Shown here piece after piece: positions 16,784-25,661 of a stretch of DNA of 64,000 nt. Source of the stretch: Chlorogloeopsis sp. ULAP01. Its GTDB lineage: Bacteria > Cyanobacteriota > Cyanobacteriia > Cyanobacteriales > Nostocaceae. The translations under genes were made by a program, and so were the position numbers. Position 1 is the first letter of the stretch. Each line of letters begins with the position of its first letter. The notes below the pieces were generated by a model. That model was not told the origin of the DNA. It saw nothing but the letters and a program-made list of their open reading frames with translations, and ran no database searches. The stretch is taken from contig NZ_JAUDRH010000006.1 of NCBI RefSeq assembly GCF_030381805.1, forward strand, positions 186,001-250,000, in the 5' to 3' direction.

Positions 16784-18394
16784 TTATAGCTGCATGGTTT
16801 GATTGATGTACACTTCAACTTCTGTGCCAGCTGGTAAAAACCAAACATTAGTACGTTGCATCATTTGGGACATTGCCTGTTGATTGCGCTGGGTAATTTG
16901 GGGAACTACTGTTCTCACACCACCTTCTAAAACTCCAGCCCAAAGGTTACGTCGAGGATTTCTGTTAGAAACAACAGTGCCTGTGGGAGTTGTGATCACT
17001 TCTGATTCTGTACGATTAAATAATTCTGCTGCTTTACCAATACCTCCCAAAACAAATTGTCCGGCATCCCTGCCCATCAGAGATCCTTTTTTGGAGAATT
17101 GATTGGCAACTAGAGGTTTACCTTGAGAACCGTTAATGAGCATTGCATTTTCTGGTAAGCTTCTCTCCGTCAGGTTGCCATTATTTTGAATAATTGCTTT
17201 AACGACATTTAGCTGCAATAAACCTTGATCGGAAAGAGAACGGATTTCAGTTAATAACTCAGTTTTTGCAGGTAATATAACAGAACCATCGGCGGCTTTT
17301 AATGGTTCTTTCAAGCGCACTACAAATACGTTTTTTCTGCTTTCGTTCCTGCTATTATTTCCTGCTCTGGAGGTTTCTCCAAATACACCTGTTGCCAAAA
17401 CGGCTTTAGCACTAGTTCCTACTGGTATAGATTTCGAGCTTCCCGATGACGATGAGGCTTGGCTCACCACAGGAGTTTCTGGTTCCTCTGTTGGCTCGGT
17501 TCTGGGATTTATTCTTGGCTGCTGTCTTCTAGTATTTACTACAGGTTCTGGAGTATCATCTTGAACAGTACTAGTATTAACGCCATTCGGTTTAGCAGCA
17601 ACTACTACTTGACCGTAGCTACCTAATTTTGCTAACCTTGCCCATTCTTGAAGTGGATCTGGTGTGGGGGTTGGGGTGGCTTGCGTATTCACCACTGGGG
17701 GTGGGGATGGTGGTAATTGGGGAATCACTGGTTGCTGTGGGGTTTGCGGTACTGGAACAGGGCGTTCTACTACCCTGCTGACGTAAACTGTTCGTTCGGG
17801 TGTTGGTGTTCGTAGCGCTACACTCTGTCTAGCTCTGGGAGTTGGTTGAGCTGCTACTGGTGTTGTTGATGCTAGTTTGGCATTTCTGAGTTGTTGTTGT
17901 GCTAACTTGACTGCCTGTGCTTGTTCAGCAAGAGCTAATTTAGTTTTGAGAGTTTCCACTTCTCCTTCTAGTTGTTCTAGCCGAGATTCTGTTGTAGGTA
18001 GCGATCGCGTTTGGGGAGCAACAATATTATTTTTGATTGGTTTTTTAGTACTACCATTCATTAACTGGGTTAAGAATATTCCGGCAAATAGCACCAAAAC
18101 AAAGGTAGCAGTTCCTACTAAGGCTAACTTAGCAAAAGGATTGGATGAGAGGGGTTGCTCGGTAGGAGCGGCTTGTGCTGGTTTTACAGGAGCAGGAGGA
18201 GTTGGCTGTAAGTTAACTGGATCTTCTAATTGTTCGCGATCGCGAGCAGGAAGTTCTTCTTCAAAACCAACTAATCTTGCCATGCGTAATTCCCAATCAG
18301 AAAAATCTATTTCTGATTGATAATTTTCGGTGTTGGAAGTAACGAGATTTTCTGAGTGAGTGTCTGAAGGAATTGAATATCGAGTCATAGTCAA
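16784..18394 (-). CDS. VirB10/TrbI-like protein
   Basis: A 536-residue protein with the VirB10 layout: cytosolic N-terminus, one membrane helix (about 88-111), a coiled coil (about 133-175), a Pro/Thr/Gln-rich periplasmic stalk (about 180-250), then a globular C-terminal domain from about 320. The latter includes IPVGTSAKAVLATGV and VILPAKTELLTEIRSLSDQGLLQLNVV, resembling the TrbI domain that spans to the outer membrane in type IV secretion systems. In that family it transduces energy between membranes. Its neighbours are VirB8-like genes upstream (12 bp) and the VirB9-like gene downstream (11 bp). Confidence 0.75.
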   Translation of the reverse strand: MTMTRYSIPSDTHSENLVTSNTENYQSEIDFSDWELRMARLVGFEEELPARDREQLEDPVNLQPTPPAPVKPAQAAPTEQPLSSNPFAKLALVGTATFVLVLFAGIFLTQLMNGSTKKPIKNNIVAPQTRSLPTTESRLEQLEGEVETLKTKLALAEQAQAVKLAQQQLRNAKLASTTPVAAQPTPRARQSVALRTPTPERTVYVSRVVERPVPVPQTPQQPVIPQLPPSPPPVVNTQATPTPTPDPLQEWARLAKLGSYGQVVVAAKPNGVNTSTVQDDTPEPVVNTRRQQPRINPRTEPTEEPETPVVSQASSSSGSSKSIPVGTSAKAVLATGVFGETSRAGNNSRNESRKNVFVVRLKEPLKAADGSVILPAKTELLTEIRSLSDQGLLQLNVVKAIIQNNGNLTERSLPENAMLINGSQGKPLVANQFSKKGSLMGRDAGQFVLGGIGKAAELFNRTESEVITTPTGTVVSNRNPRRNLWAGVLEGGVRTVVPQITQRNQQAMSQMMQRTNVWFLPAGTEVEVYINQTMQL

Positions 18395-18406
18395 GTGCGC
18401 TTGGAT

Positions 18407-19081
18407 TCAAGAACAATTTTGAGCTTTGATGTCACAGATATTGTAAATTTCTAGTCTAGCTTCGCCAAGACGATAAGTTGCTAGGTGCCAAGGAAGTGGT
18501 AAATCTGGAAGTGAAGTTGTTTGTGTTTCTGTTGATTGGACTAAAATTTGCTTATTAAAGGGAATTGATTTTCCTAGTCTGTCAGAATTACTAAAAATTA
18601 CTTGATTAGCCAACATCTCAACTTTCCATTTCCCATCCGCAATTTTTGTTGGTTGAGAAATGCGTTGCACAATCAATACGCTCTCAGCACCTCTATTTTC
18701 AAATTGGTTACCTGAATTTAAATTGACAATTTCTGACTGAATTTTTTGTTTGGCATCAGCAGCTAATAATTCAGAACTAATTTCCCATACAGTTTCTGGT
18801 GGTTGTTGCTTTGACCAGGTTAACATTAAGGTCATGCTTTGACCGACAAAGCGCCGAATTGTTTCAGAATAACGCTCTAAATTCTGATTTGGATCTACTG
18901 TAATTGCTCGTCCGTCGGCAAGTTGTACTAAGCTTTGAGGTGTTAAACGCCGACTTAGCTGCTGCAATAGCGAGCCGTGGAACATCAGTAACAGTAAAGT
19001 CAAAATATGTAAACTAAAAGTTCCGACAGCAAACAGTGGCAAAATACTTTTCTGGTTATTTTCTCGTTTGAGTAACTGCAT
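18407..19081 (-). CDS. VirB8/TraE-like inner-membrane protein, paralogue 2
   Basis: A 224-residue bitopic protein: short cytosolic N-terminus, one helix at about 15-36, then a periplasmic domain. It aligns by eye with the preceding gene product: NQKSILPLF...FSLHILTLLLL, LxRRLTPQSLVQLADG, ETIRRFVGQSMTLMLTWS, KIADGKWKVEMLANQ, FNKQILVQ, ARLEIYNIC. This layout matches TraE/VirB8 assembly-platform proteins, whose NTF2-like domain follows a single helix. The two would be tandem duplicates that have diverged. The start at 19081 has no clear ribosome site. The assignment rests on topology and operon position. Confidence 0.6.
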   Translation of the reverse strand: MQLLKRENNQKSILPLFAVGTFSLHILTLLLLMFHGSLLQQLSRRLTPQSLVQLADGRAITVDPNQNLERYSETIRRFVGQSMTLMLTWSKQQPPETVWEISSELLAADAKQKIQSEIVNLNSGNQFENRGAESVLIVQRISQPTKIADGKWKVEMLANQVIFSNSDRLGKSIPFNKQILVQSTETQTTSLPDLPLPWHLATYRLGEARLEIYNICDIKAQNCS

Positions 19082-19127
19082 TAATAATTAACTCGATAAA
19101 TTTATATAGATTTAAGTAACCGAGATT

Positions 19128-19952
19128 TTACCTTGTAAAGTTTTCTGTATTTTGGCTACTTATACACCCTTGTGATTGTTCGGAATTAAGCTTGCTATAG
19201 TCATCCAGTAAACATAAATTTCGCATTTCATAAATCTCTAGCCTCTCATTACGAACGCCATAAATTGCTTTTTGGAGAACGCTGCTATTGCTGTCTATGG
19301 GATAAGTAAAATAATCTACCGCACGAACAAGTAAATCTTTATTAAACGGAGTGATGATTTTTCTATTATCTGCTCTTTTTTGTTGAATTAGATCAGCGAC
19401 TATCCCAACTCGCCATTTTCCATCCGCTATTTTTTGGGGAGGATAAACCCGTTTAATATTTATCTGTGCGGACATGGCTTGCTGAGAATTTCTGGCGAAG
19501 ACTTCTGGTGGTGTCATCGCTGCGATTTCGCTTAGGAAACCTTTGCGAAAATCTTCTGAGAGAGCAAAGCTGGCTATCCAACTACTGGTGGTAACTCTTT
19601 GACTGTTGCCTTGTGGTGTTTTAATTAGTATTCCTAAATCTGGTTTGGGTTTTGTTACGTCTTCTATATTTTGTGCTGGCAGCGTTCCCGACCAGTTAAA
19701 CATAGATGTAATTGTCTTACTGACAAATTGGCGAATAGCTTCTGGATCTCTTTCGGTATCATCTACCGCAGCTACTGGTTGACCATCTACTAATTGTACG
19801 AAGGAAGGGGATTTTCTCAAACTGAGTTGGCGAATGGTTAAACCTTGCCAGATCAAAAAAAACAAAGCCAATGCGTGCAAACTGAAGGTAGCGATCGCAA
19901 AGGTTGTCAAAAGACTGACTGTTCGTTGTTGTTTTTGTAATAAACGCACCAT
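19128..19952 (-). CDS. VirB8/TraE-like inner-membrane protein, paralogue 1
   Basis: A 274-residue bitopic protein with one helix at about 15-36 and a periplasmic domain, larger than its tandem paralogue. Shared segments include RKSPSFVQLVDGQPV, EAIRQFVSKTITSMFNWSG, KIADGKWRVGIVADL, TPFNKDLLVRAV and ERLEIYEM. AGGAG precedes the ATG at 19952. An internal segment (about residues 110-160) is missing from the shorter copy. In T4SS, VirB8 links the inner-membrane complex to the VirB9/B10 channel; a pair here suggests a hetero-oligomer, which is inference. Confidence 0.6.
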   Translation of the reverse strand: MVRLLQKQQRTVSLLTTFAIATFSLHALALFFLIWQGLTIRQLSLRKSPSFVQLVDGQPVAAVDDTERDPEAIRQFVSKTITSMFNWSGTLPAQNIEDVTKPKPDLGILIKTPQGNSQRVTTSSWIASFALSEDFRKGFLSEIAAMTPPEVFARNSQQAMSAQINIKRVYPPQKIADGKWRVGIVADLIQQKRADNRKIITPFNKDLLVRAVDYFTYPIDSNSSVLQKAIYGVRNERLEIYEMRNLCLLDDYSKLNSEQSQGCISSQNTENFTR

Positions 19953-19975
19953 TTACCAATCTCTCCTGCTACTAG

Positions 19976-21025
19976 TTATATCCTCTCCCTTGTCCAGGAA
20001 GTCGTGTTACTGACTGCATTAAATACTGCAAATCCCCCCGCACCAGCTAAAAGCAAAGATACAATTGGTGCCAAAATTCCCATAAAAATCATGAACCACA
20101 TTAAGTCGGGATCGGCACTCGCATTTTCTCCAGGCCCGTTTACAATCACTGTAGCTGTTAAGGAGGCAATGATGTTGAAGGAAATTTTGGCGATCGCCAG
20201 CGACAAAAACCCTGTCAGCCAAGCAAAAATTGGTTTTCCTGCGATCGGTAACAAAGAACCACCTACAGCCAAAGGTCCTAAAGCTGCTATTAGCAACATC
20301 GTAGCTTCAATTAAATTTTGAAATGCATATTGTAAGGAAACTAAAAAGTTTTTGATACTGGTTTGAACGGTAGAACCCAGTAAGGAGTTAAATGTATTTT
20401 CTGATATACTCCCAGTACCGTAAGCAATCTGATTTACCTTATTTTCTAATCTGTTAATCCAAGTTTTGTCTCCGTATAAATTTCTATACTCCTGCCAAAG
20501 AATTTCAGTTTTTTCCCTAGCTTTGACAAGGCATTGATTTTGCTGTTCACCTGTTAGTGATTGGCAAGGGCGCAGTGCAGAACCAGCTACTTCTTCGGCT
20601 ACACCCATATTCAATGCTTGCTGATAATTTTGATTGGCATCTGCTGTAGTCACTACTTGTTGATTAACTGTATTGAGGAAATTTCGCACTCCCAGTGTTA
20701 GATTTGCCAATACACTGCCATTTCCTGTATTAGTTAATAGAAGGACTACTATAAAAGGCCAAATCAAAGCCGAGATGGGGCGAGAATAATCTTCGTGGAT
20801 TACATCTCTTAGCCATTGCACCATAAAAAACAGCAGAGTTCCTACAGCAAAAAATATACCTAAATTTGTCAGCGCTGCATACAAATTTTCACTATTATTG
20901 TTTTGTAATAAATCTATCCATTGCTGATCCCAACTCTCGGTTATACTTTGAGCAGTAGTAACACCATTATCGAGAATATCGGTTATCCCAACTTGAGCGA
21001 AAATAATTAAATTATCAAGCTGCAT
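19976..21025 (-). CDS. VirB6/TrbL-like polytopic membrane protein
   Basis: A 349-residue protein with several hydrophobic segments (about 55-75, 85-105, 220-245, 250-270, 275-300 and 315-340) and a hydrophilic, Cys-containing loop in the middle. Multi-spanning proteins at this operon position are VirB6/TrbL in type IV secretion, forming the inner-membrane translocation path. The N-terminus carries no cleaved signal that I can see. It overlaps nothing; 23 bp separate it from the VirB8-like gene downstream. Family assignment is by topology and order, not by a motif. Confidence 0.6.
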   Translation of the reverse strand: MQLDNLIIFAQVGITDILDNGVTTAQSITESWDQQWIDLLQNNNSENLYAALTNLGIFFAVGTLLFFMVQWLRDVIHEDYSRPISALIWPFIVVLLLTNTGNGSVLANLTLGVRNFLNTVNQQVVTTADANQNYQQALNMGVAEEVAGSALRPCQSLTGEQQNQCLVKAREKTEILWQEYRNLYGDKTWINRLENKVNQIAYGTGSISENTFNSLLGSTVQTSIKNFLVSLQYAFQNLIEATMLLIAALGPLAVGGSLLPIAGKPIFAWLTGFLSLAIAKISFNIIASLTATVIVNGPGENASADPDLMWFMIFMGILAPIVSLLLAGAGGFAVFNAVSNTTSWTRERI

Positions 21026-21092
21026 TTTTCATCCACTGGCTTGATTGTATCTGGTGACAAAAAATTTTATAATTGATGGTTAATCATGCATT

Positions 21093-21896
21093 TTATTGAG
21101 CTTCATTTTCTTGCGATCGCCCAAATAAATCGACTTGAGAAGCATTTCGCAACAGCCGTGCTGCCTCTGTGGATGTATCTACTCTACGAGCGCGGTTTGC
21201 TTCTTCCATTTGTTGAGAAATGTTAGCTAAGTTTAAGTTAGAGTATTGCATAAATTGGTTCATCTGCATTGTTTGCCCTAGATTTTCACCTGTGATTTTT
21301 AATTGATCACGTTGAATTCTGATACTTTGTTGTTGTAGTGTAGATTGGTTGAGACCAAGAAGTGCTGATATTTGACCTAGAGGATTAGTATTAGCAATAG
21401 AAGTAGCAATACTTCTTGCTTGTTGGAGAAAGTCTTCACTTATTTTGTCAGTTTCCTCAGAAAAATCGTCAATCTCTTTGAGAGTTCTTTCTGTTTCTTC
21501 TAATTTGGTTTTTAACCTGATTTGTCCTTCTTCACCCATAACACTAGCAACTGCACCACGAGTAATTAAGCGATTCACTTCATTACTAGCTAAATTTGCT
21601 CTGACAGTCGCGTTATTATCAAACTTGTCTGAAATATAATACCAAACCATGCCATCGCGAACACTTTTTCCTGCCGCGATCGGATTAGGTACATTTAATG
21701 CTCCTGTGGCATTATTGATGGCACTTTGAGCTTCTGGTTCTATCGGTTTTAATGTGTCTGTAATATTATTTGTCAAATAAGTTTGTAAATCTCCCGCATA
21801 AGATTGAAAATCAGTCCAAACTGCTCCTAGTTGTGCCGTTGCTGGTAAGACAACCAAAAATGTTAGGGAAATAGTTAGAAAAGTTGTTTTGCGCAT
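21093..21896 (-). CDS. VirB5/TrbJ-like secreted coiled-coil protein
   Basis: A 267-residue exported protein. I chose ATG 21896 (MRKTTFLTISLTFLVVLPATAQ) because GAAGGT precedes it and it begins a clean signal peptide cleaved near ATAQ. The mature protein is almost wholly helical, with strong coiled coil at about 120-155 and 185-235. This fits VirB5/TrbJ, the pilus-tip or periplasmic helical component of T4SS, and the gene lies right after the VirB4-like gene as virB5 does. No sequence motif proves it. Confidence 0.6.
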   Translation of the reverse strand: MRKTTFLTISLTFLVVLPATAQLGAVWTDFQSYAGDLQTYLTNNITDTLKPIEPEAQSAINNATGALNVPNPIAAGKSVRDGMVWYYISDKFDNNATVRANLASNEVNRLITRGAVASVMGEEGQIRLKTKLEETERTLKEIDDFSEETDKISEDFLQQARSIATSIANTNPLGQISALLGLNQSTLQQQSIRIQRDQLKITGENLGQTMQMNQFMQYSNLNLANISQQMEEANRARRVDTSTEAARLLRNASQVDLFGRSQENEAQ

Positions 21897-21932
21897 AATA
21901 GTTGTACCTTCAAAGGTAAACAATTTTCTTTA

Positions 21933-24677
21933 TTAACCACGTAGCGAAGCAATTAACTGACGTGCAAACTTAGAAATTGCCTCATATTTATCGCTGTATT
22001 GCAACATGGCTTTTTGACGTGCAGTTTGTTCTTGGGGATTATTAGCAACTACTGCTAGTTGTTCGTAACCTGGATAATAGCGACAGAATGTGTAGATACC
22101 GTTGTCATCTAATAACCATTGGCTATAAATACCTTCTTTGCGGGGGAAAAAACTTTCTGAAGCGTTGCGAGCAATAATTTCGCGGGGATATTTTAAAATT
22201 TCTTCAAAACTATCGACTGCAACTGGTTGAATACGGCCGATTAAGCGTGTAGTTAAGTTCTGTAAAATCTTAGATGCTGCTTTGGATCTGGCGATTGTAT
22301 CAGGGTCTTGTGCTGATAATATGACTCTAATTCCAGCTTTGGCACCGTTAGCACAAATTCTGCCAACTAAGTCAGAAATTTGGTCAAATTCAAATAAAAT
22401 TGGTGCTTCATCAATAAAGAATATGGAAGCTGGGCTACTTAATGCACGTCGCAGTGCTGCTGAATAGGCACTTAAGGATAATACCGCAGCGTCTTCGTTA
22501 TCTGAAAGGTTGCGCAGAGCAAATACTAAAAGCTGGGCATCGGTAGGAAAGCTTGAGGGAGCAGAAATAGCTTTACCTACTCGGCTAGAAAGCCAAAATC
22601 GCAAGCGTAGCTGAATTTGATTTAAGGCATCCTCAACTCTACCTCCGATAGATTCCAACTGCAAATGTTCTGATGAGCAGAAATAAAGGAAATCTTGTAA
22701 AGTAGGAGTTCTTTGCCAAGCGAGACTACCAAATCCTCCTGTCATGGCTTCTCGATATCGCTCTTTGATGCTTTCATCGCTAAAGAAAGCTCCTAAAGCT
22801 AAGTTGAGAAGCGATCGCACGGTTTGGGAGAGCAGTTGATTTTCGCTCGATGAGCCTAAAACCATTGTCATTAAGGCAGATTCGAGGAAAGAGACATAAT
22901 CGAGCATCCGATCGCGCTGTTGTTCTGGGCTTAAAAAGCGCAAATCTGGCTGCTCAAACAAGTTATTCGATTGTTTAGAAATATCAAAATAGGCTCCATT
23001 ACCTTCCATAAACTCTGTATAGTCGGTGAAGGTAGATGTGCCATCAGGTTTAGGAAAGTCCAACGCCACAACAGGAATTTTATGTGCTAAAGCTTGAGTT
23101 AAAATCCCCGATACCAATACTGATTTACCTGCACGAGTTGTGGCAAACAGTGCTAAATTTTTGTGCTGGTTAAATAAATCTAGGTGTATGGGTGTTCCAC
23201 CTTCTTCAGCAATTAACTCAAACCCTTGGCGATCGCCTTCTCTAGTTAGTACCAAAGGCATCAATCCCGGCACTTCACTTGTCAAATACAATTGGCGGCG
23301 GTTGAAAGGCTTTGCTAACAAACCTTCCCAAACAATCGGCAGAGTTTGCAACCAAATTTTCCAAGCATATTCTGTTTCCCTAATTACACTTGCTGGGCGT
23401 TGAAAACAGTTTTCTATGTATCTTGTCGCTTCATCTAATTTCTCTACACTAGGACGATGTACCAGAATCACAATACCCGCATAAATAGGTACTGCTCCTT
23501 CATATATTTGCTCTTGTGCCGCTACTGATTTTTTCAGCTTCAATTGAGCACCGACATCTATCGTTCTACTTTTTTCTTGCGCCAACAAAGCTGTAACATT
23601 CGACTGCTTCAGTACTCGTTGCAGAGTAGTTTTCACTATCGCCGGATTCGCCGCACTCAGCTGACAAAAAATTTCTGTATCTACTACGCTTTCTCTTGCT
23701 AGCAGTTCCCATAAGTAACGCAACTGACTAGATTTATTTAGCCAACCACCGGGCTTCTCCAAAAATGTCAGCGCTCCAACATAGTTGTCATTAACGTTGA
23801 TCCAACGGCGATCGGCACGAGGTACACCAGACTCCACTAATAAAGTCGTACTGTGGATATTTTCTACGAGTAATTTGGTACTCGCTAAATCTGAATAAAC
23901 TTGTTCATGCAGCCCATTCTCATCTAAAGTCATTAATTGTGGGATTTCTATTGGCTGCGTATCATTAAATCTCCTCCAGACTTCCCCCCATAGTTCTTCC
24001 GCACCCAGAGGCTTAATATCTAATCCCATTTTGTTAGATAAAAGTTGCTCCCAACGACAAAAGCCATTTTTATATGCGTTGGCAACAATTGTTTCGATTC
24101 GCTGGTTTTCAATTTCTGCAAAATCACCTTTAAATTTTGACCACCACAACTCACCTTTAGACAACATTTTCTCGATCCAATCATCTGTGTTTGTGGTGTC
24201 TGGTTCAATGGTGTAAGTTACATAAATCCGCAGAAATTTTGGCTTGCGAATACCAGAACGAGTTAACTCTTGTGCTCTTGCTCGTTCTGACATTAATAGA
24301 TATTTAATATCGGGAGAACCTGTGCTTTTTACTAAAGCAGCTAGTTCTTTTTGTCGCTGTCTATCCGAACTAAAAGACCCCAAATGTAACGTCATTCTTT
24401 CGCCGTTTGGGATATCTTTTAATCCAGCTTCAATATTATTAAAAATAGTGTTGATTTGTTCTGGTCTTAAAGTAGTATGGATACCTCGACAGTCAAAACC
24501 AAAGACAAAGCAGAACCTATCTTTTTGGGTTCCTTTTGTTAAAATGTAAGCGCCAATATCACGCCCGTTGAGCGAGACACGTAGCATTGTTGCTAAGTGT
24601 AAAGCATCTTCAAACGGTGTTAATCTAGTTTCACTTCCTGCGATACCGACGCTTTTTTTTCCGATTTTTTGTTTCAT
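21933..24677 (-). CDS. VirB4/TraC-like AAA+ ATPase
   Basis: The 914-residue energising ATPase of the system. Walker A FATTRAGKSV lies at about 507-517 and Walker B IFFIDEAPI at about 748-756, with the downstream ILSAQDPDTIARSKAASKIL segment typical of VirB4/TraC helicase-like ATPases (sensor glutamine in SAQD). I chose ATG 24677 because GGAAG sits 6 bp upstream; this start overlaps the VirB3-like gene by 47 bp, a sign of translational coupling. Upstream in-frame codons lie inside that gene. Family length is 800-900, so it is complete. It is the strongest family marker of the operon. Confidence 0.85.
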   Translation of the reverse strand: MKQKIGKKSVGIAGSETRLTPFEDALHLATMLRVSLNGRDIGAYILTKGTQKDRFCFVFGFDCRGIHTTLRPEQINTIFNNIEAGLKDIPNGERMTLHLGSFSSDRQRQKELAALVKSTGSPDIKYLLMSERARAQELTRSGIRKPKFLRIYVTYTIEPDTTNTDDWIEKMLSKGELWWSKFKGDFAEIENQRIETIVANAYKNGFCRWEQLLSNKMGLDIKPLGAEELWGEVWRRFNDTQPIEIPQLMTLDENGLHEQVYSDLASTKLLVENIHSTTLLVESGVPRADRRWINVNDNYVGALTFLEKPGGWLNKSSQLRYLWELLARESVVDTEIFCQLSAANPAIVKTTLQRVLKQSNVTALLAQEKSRTIDVGAQLKLKKSVAAQEQIYEGAVPIYAGIVILVHRPSVEKLDEATRYIENCFQRPASVIRETEYAWKIWLQTLPIVWEGLLAKPFNRRQLYLTSEVPGLMPLVLTREGDRQGFELIAEEGGTPIHLDLFNQHKNLALFATTRAGKSVLVSGILTQALAHKIPVVALDFPKPDGTSTFTDYTEFMEGNGAYFDISKQSNNLFEQPDLRFLSPEQQRDRMLDYVSFLESALMTMVLGSSSENQLLSQTVRSLLNLALGAFFSDESIKERYREAMTGGFGSLAWQRTPTLQDFLYFCSSEHLQLESIGGRVEDALNQIQLRLRFWLSSRVGKAISAPSSFPTDAQLLVFALRNLSDNEDAAVLSLSAYSAALRRALSSPASIFFIDEAPILFEFDQISDLVGRICANGAKAGIRVILSAQDPDTIARSKAASKILQNLTTRLIGRIQPVAVDSFEEILKYPREIIARNASESFFPRKEGIYSQWLLDDNGIYTFCRYYPGYEQLAVVANNPQEQTARQKAMLQYSDKYEAISKFARQLIASLRG

Positions 24678-25002
24678 GGTTAACTTCCAGCAAGCTTTGA
24701 TAACGAGCAAAGCCTCTAGTCCAAGTGGGTACTCCAATAAATTTACTTAAAAAGCGCCAACTCCTACCACCTGTTAATATCCACCAAGTTGCCATCCCCC
24801 AAGCAGCAATTAATAATGTCCAAAGCCATTTTTTAAACTCATCCGTGAAAAAACCGCCAAAAACCCCATTGATGATAAAGTAGGATGTTAAAGCAATTAT
24901 CGTCCAAGGTAGAACTTGGTCGGCTGGTATTGGCCCTAATGAAGGTTGAGTTCCTAGAATTTGATTTACAGGCCTAAATTCTTTTTCTGGCTCTTGAGAC
25001 AT
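24631..25002 (-). CDS. VirB3-like small membrane protein
   Basis: A 123-residue protein with two adjacent hydrophobic helices (about 30-52 and 58-80), a hydrophilic N-terminus and a very basic C-terminal tail (KNRKKKRRYRRK). The GFARYQSLL stretch after the helices and the position directly before a VirB4 ATPase gene, overlapping it by 47 bp, match VirB3, which is often fused to or co-translated with VirB4. The basic tail may contact phospholipid head groups or the ATPase. Assignment by topology and order. Confidence 0.65.
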   Translation of the reverse strand: MSQEPEKEFRPVNQILGTQPSLGPIPADQVLPWTIIALTSYFIINGVFGGFFTDEFKKWLWTLLIAAWGMATWWILTGGRSWRFLSKFIGVPTWTRGFARYQSLLEVNHETKNRKKKRRYRRK

Positions 25003-25040
25003 AACACAAATCTCGATTTTTCATCTTTCAATTAAGATGT

Positions 25041-25661
25041 TTAATTAGTACTACTATCACCAATAACAAAGCCTGTGAGTACATCAGCAATCGTGACAGC
25101 GACTACTACCAATAAGGGAGTCCGAGCTACACTTTGCCAATCTTCATCTTTACGAACTGCGTTAATTACACCAATTAGAGAAACAGCTATATAAAGTAAG
25201 TAAAGAGCGCGTAAAACATTAAATATTAAACTAACTGCTGCTTGAGTATTGCTATCTGCTGTCGATGCTTGTGTTAAATTATTTTTAAAAAAATCTTCAG
25301 CTTTCCTAAAAAATTGTGCTTGTGCTGGGTCTGCAAAATAATCTAACCAAAATGCACACAGAATAACAGCTGCTGCAAATACTTGTAACAAGATAAGATG
25401 GCGCTTCGGTAAATTCACTTGCTGCCCAATTTGCTGCATCACCACTGCTATCAAGCTGCCAAACAGCAAACAAAACAGCAGTATGGGGCTTTTCAAACAG
25501 ATGGTACCTAAAAATACTGCACAAGCGATTAAAAATGGTGCCGTTGTTAACAGGCTACGCCACAAATACTCTAGTATGTTCATCAAGCTATAAGATACTT
25601 TCGCTACCTTGTTAGTTATAGACCATAACAAGCTCATTTGACAGGAAGAACGCCGAGACAT
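25041..25661 (-). CDS. Polytopic membrane protein with a VirB2-like C-terminal half
   Basis: A 206-residue first gene of the operon; AAGGA precedes the ATG at 25661. Three hydrophobic segments lie in the N-terminal half (about 35-55, 58-78, 88-105). The C-terminal half has a hydrophilic stretch, then two helices (AAVSLIFNVLRALYLLYIAV and PLLVVVAVTIADVLTGFVIG) separated by a short charged loop. Two helices around a charged loop is the shape of VirB2/TrbC pilins, and the gene is where virB2 would be. The additional N-terminal helices are unlike normal pilins. This may be a non-pilus scaffold instead. Confidence 0.5.
   Translation of the reverse strand: MSRRSSCQMSLLWSITNKVAKVSYSLMNILEYLWRSLLTTAPFLIACAVFLGTICLKSPILLFCLLFGSLIAVVMQQIGQQVNLPKRHLILLQVFAAAVILCAFWLDYFADPAQAQFFRKAEDFFKNNLTQASTADSNTQAAVSLIFNVLRALYLLYIAVSLIGVINAVRKDEDWQSVARTPLLVVVAVTIADVLTGFVIGDSSTN

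Noticed and set aside
16185..25661. Reading the T4SS-like operon as an integrative conjugative element
   Set aside because: No relaxase, coupling protein, integrase or attachment repeats are visible at either flank.
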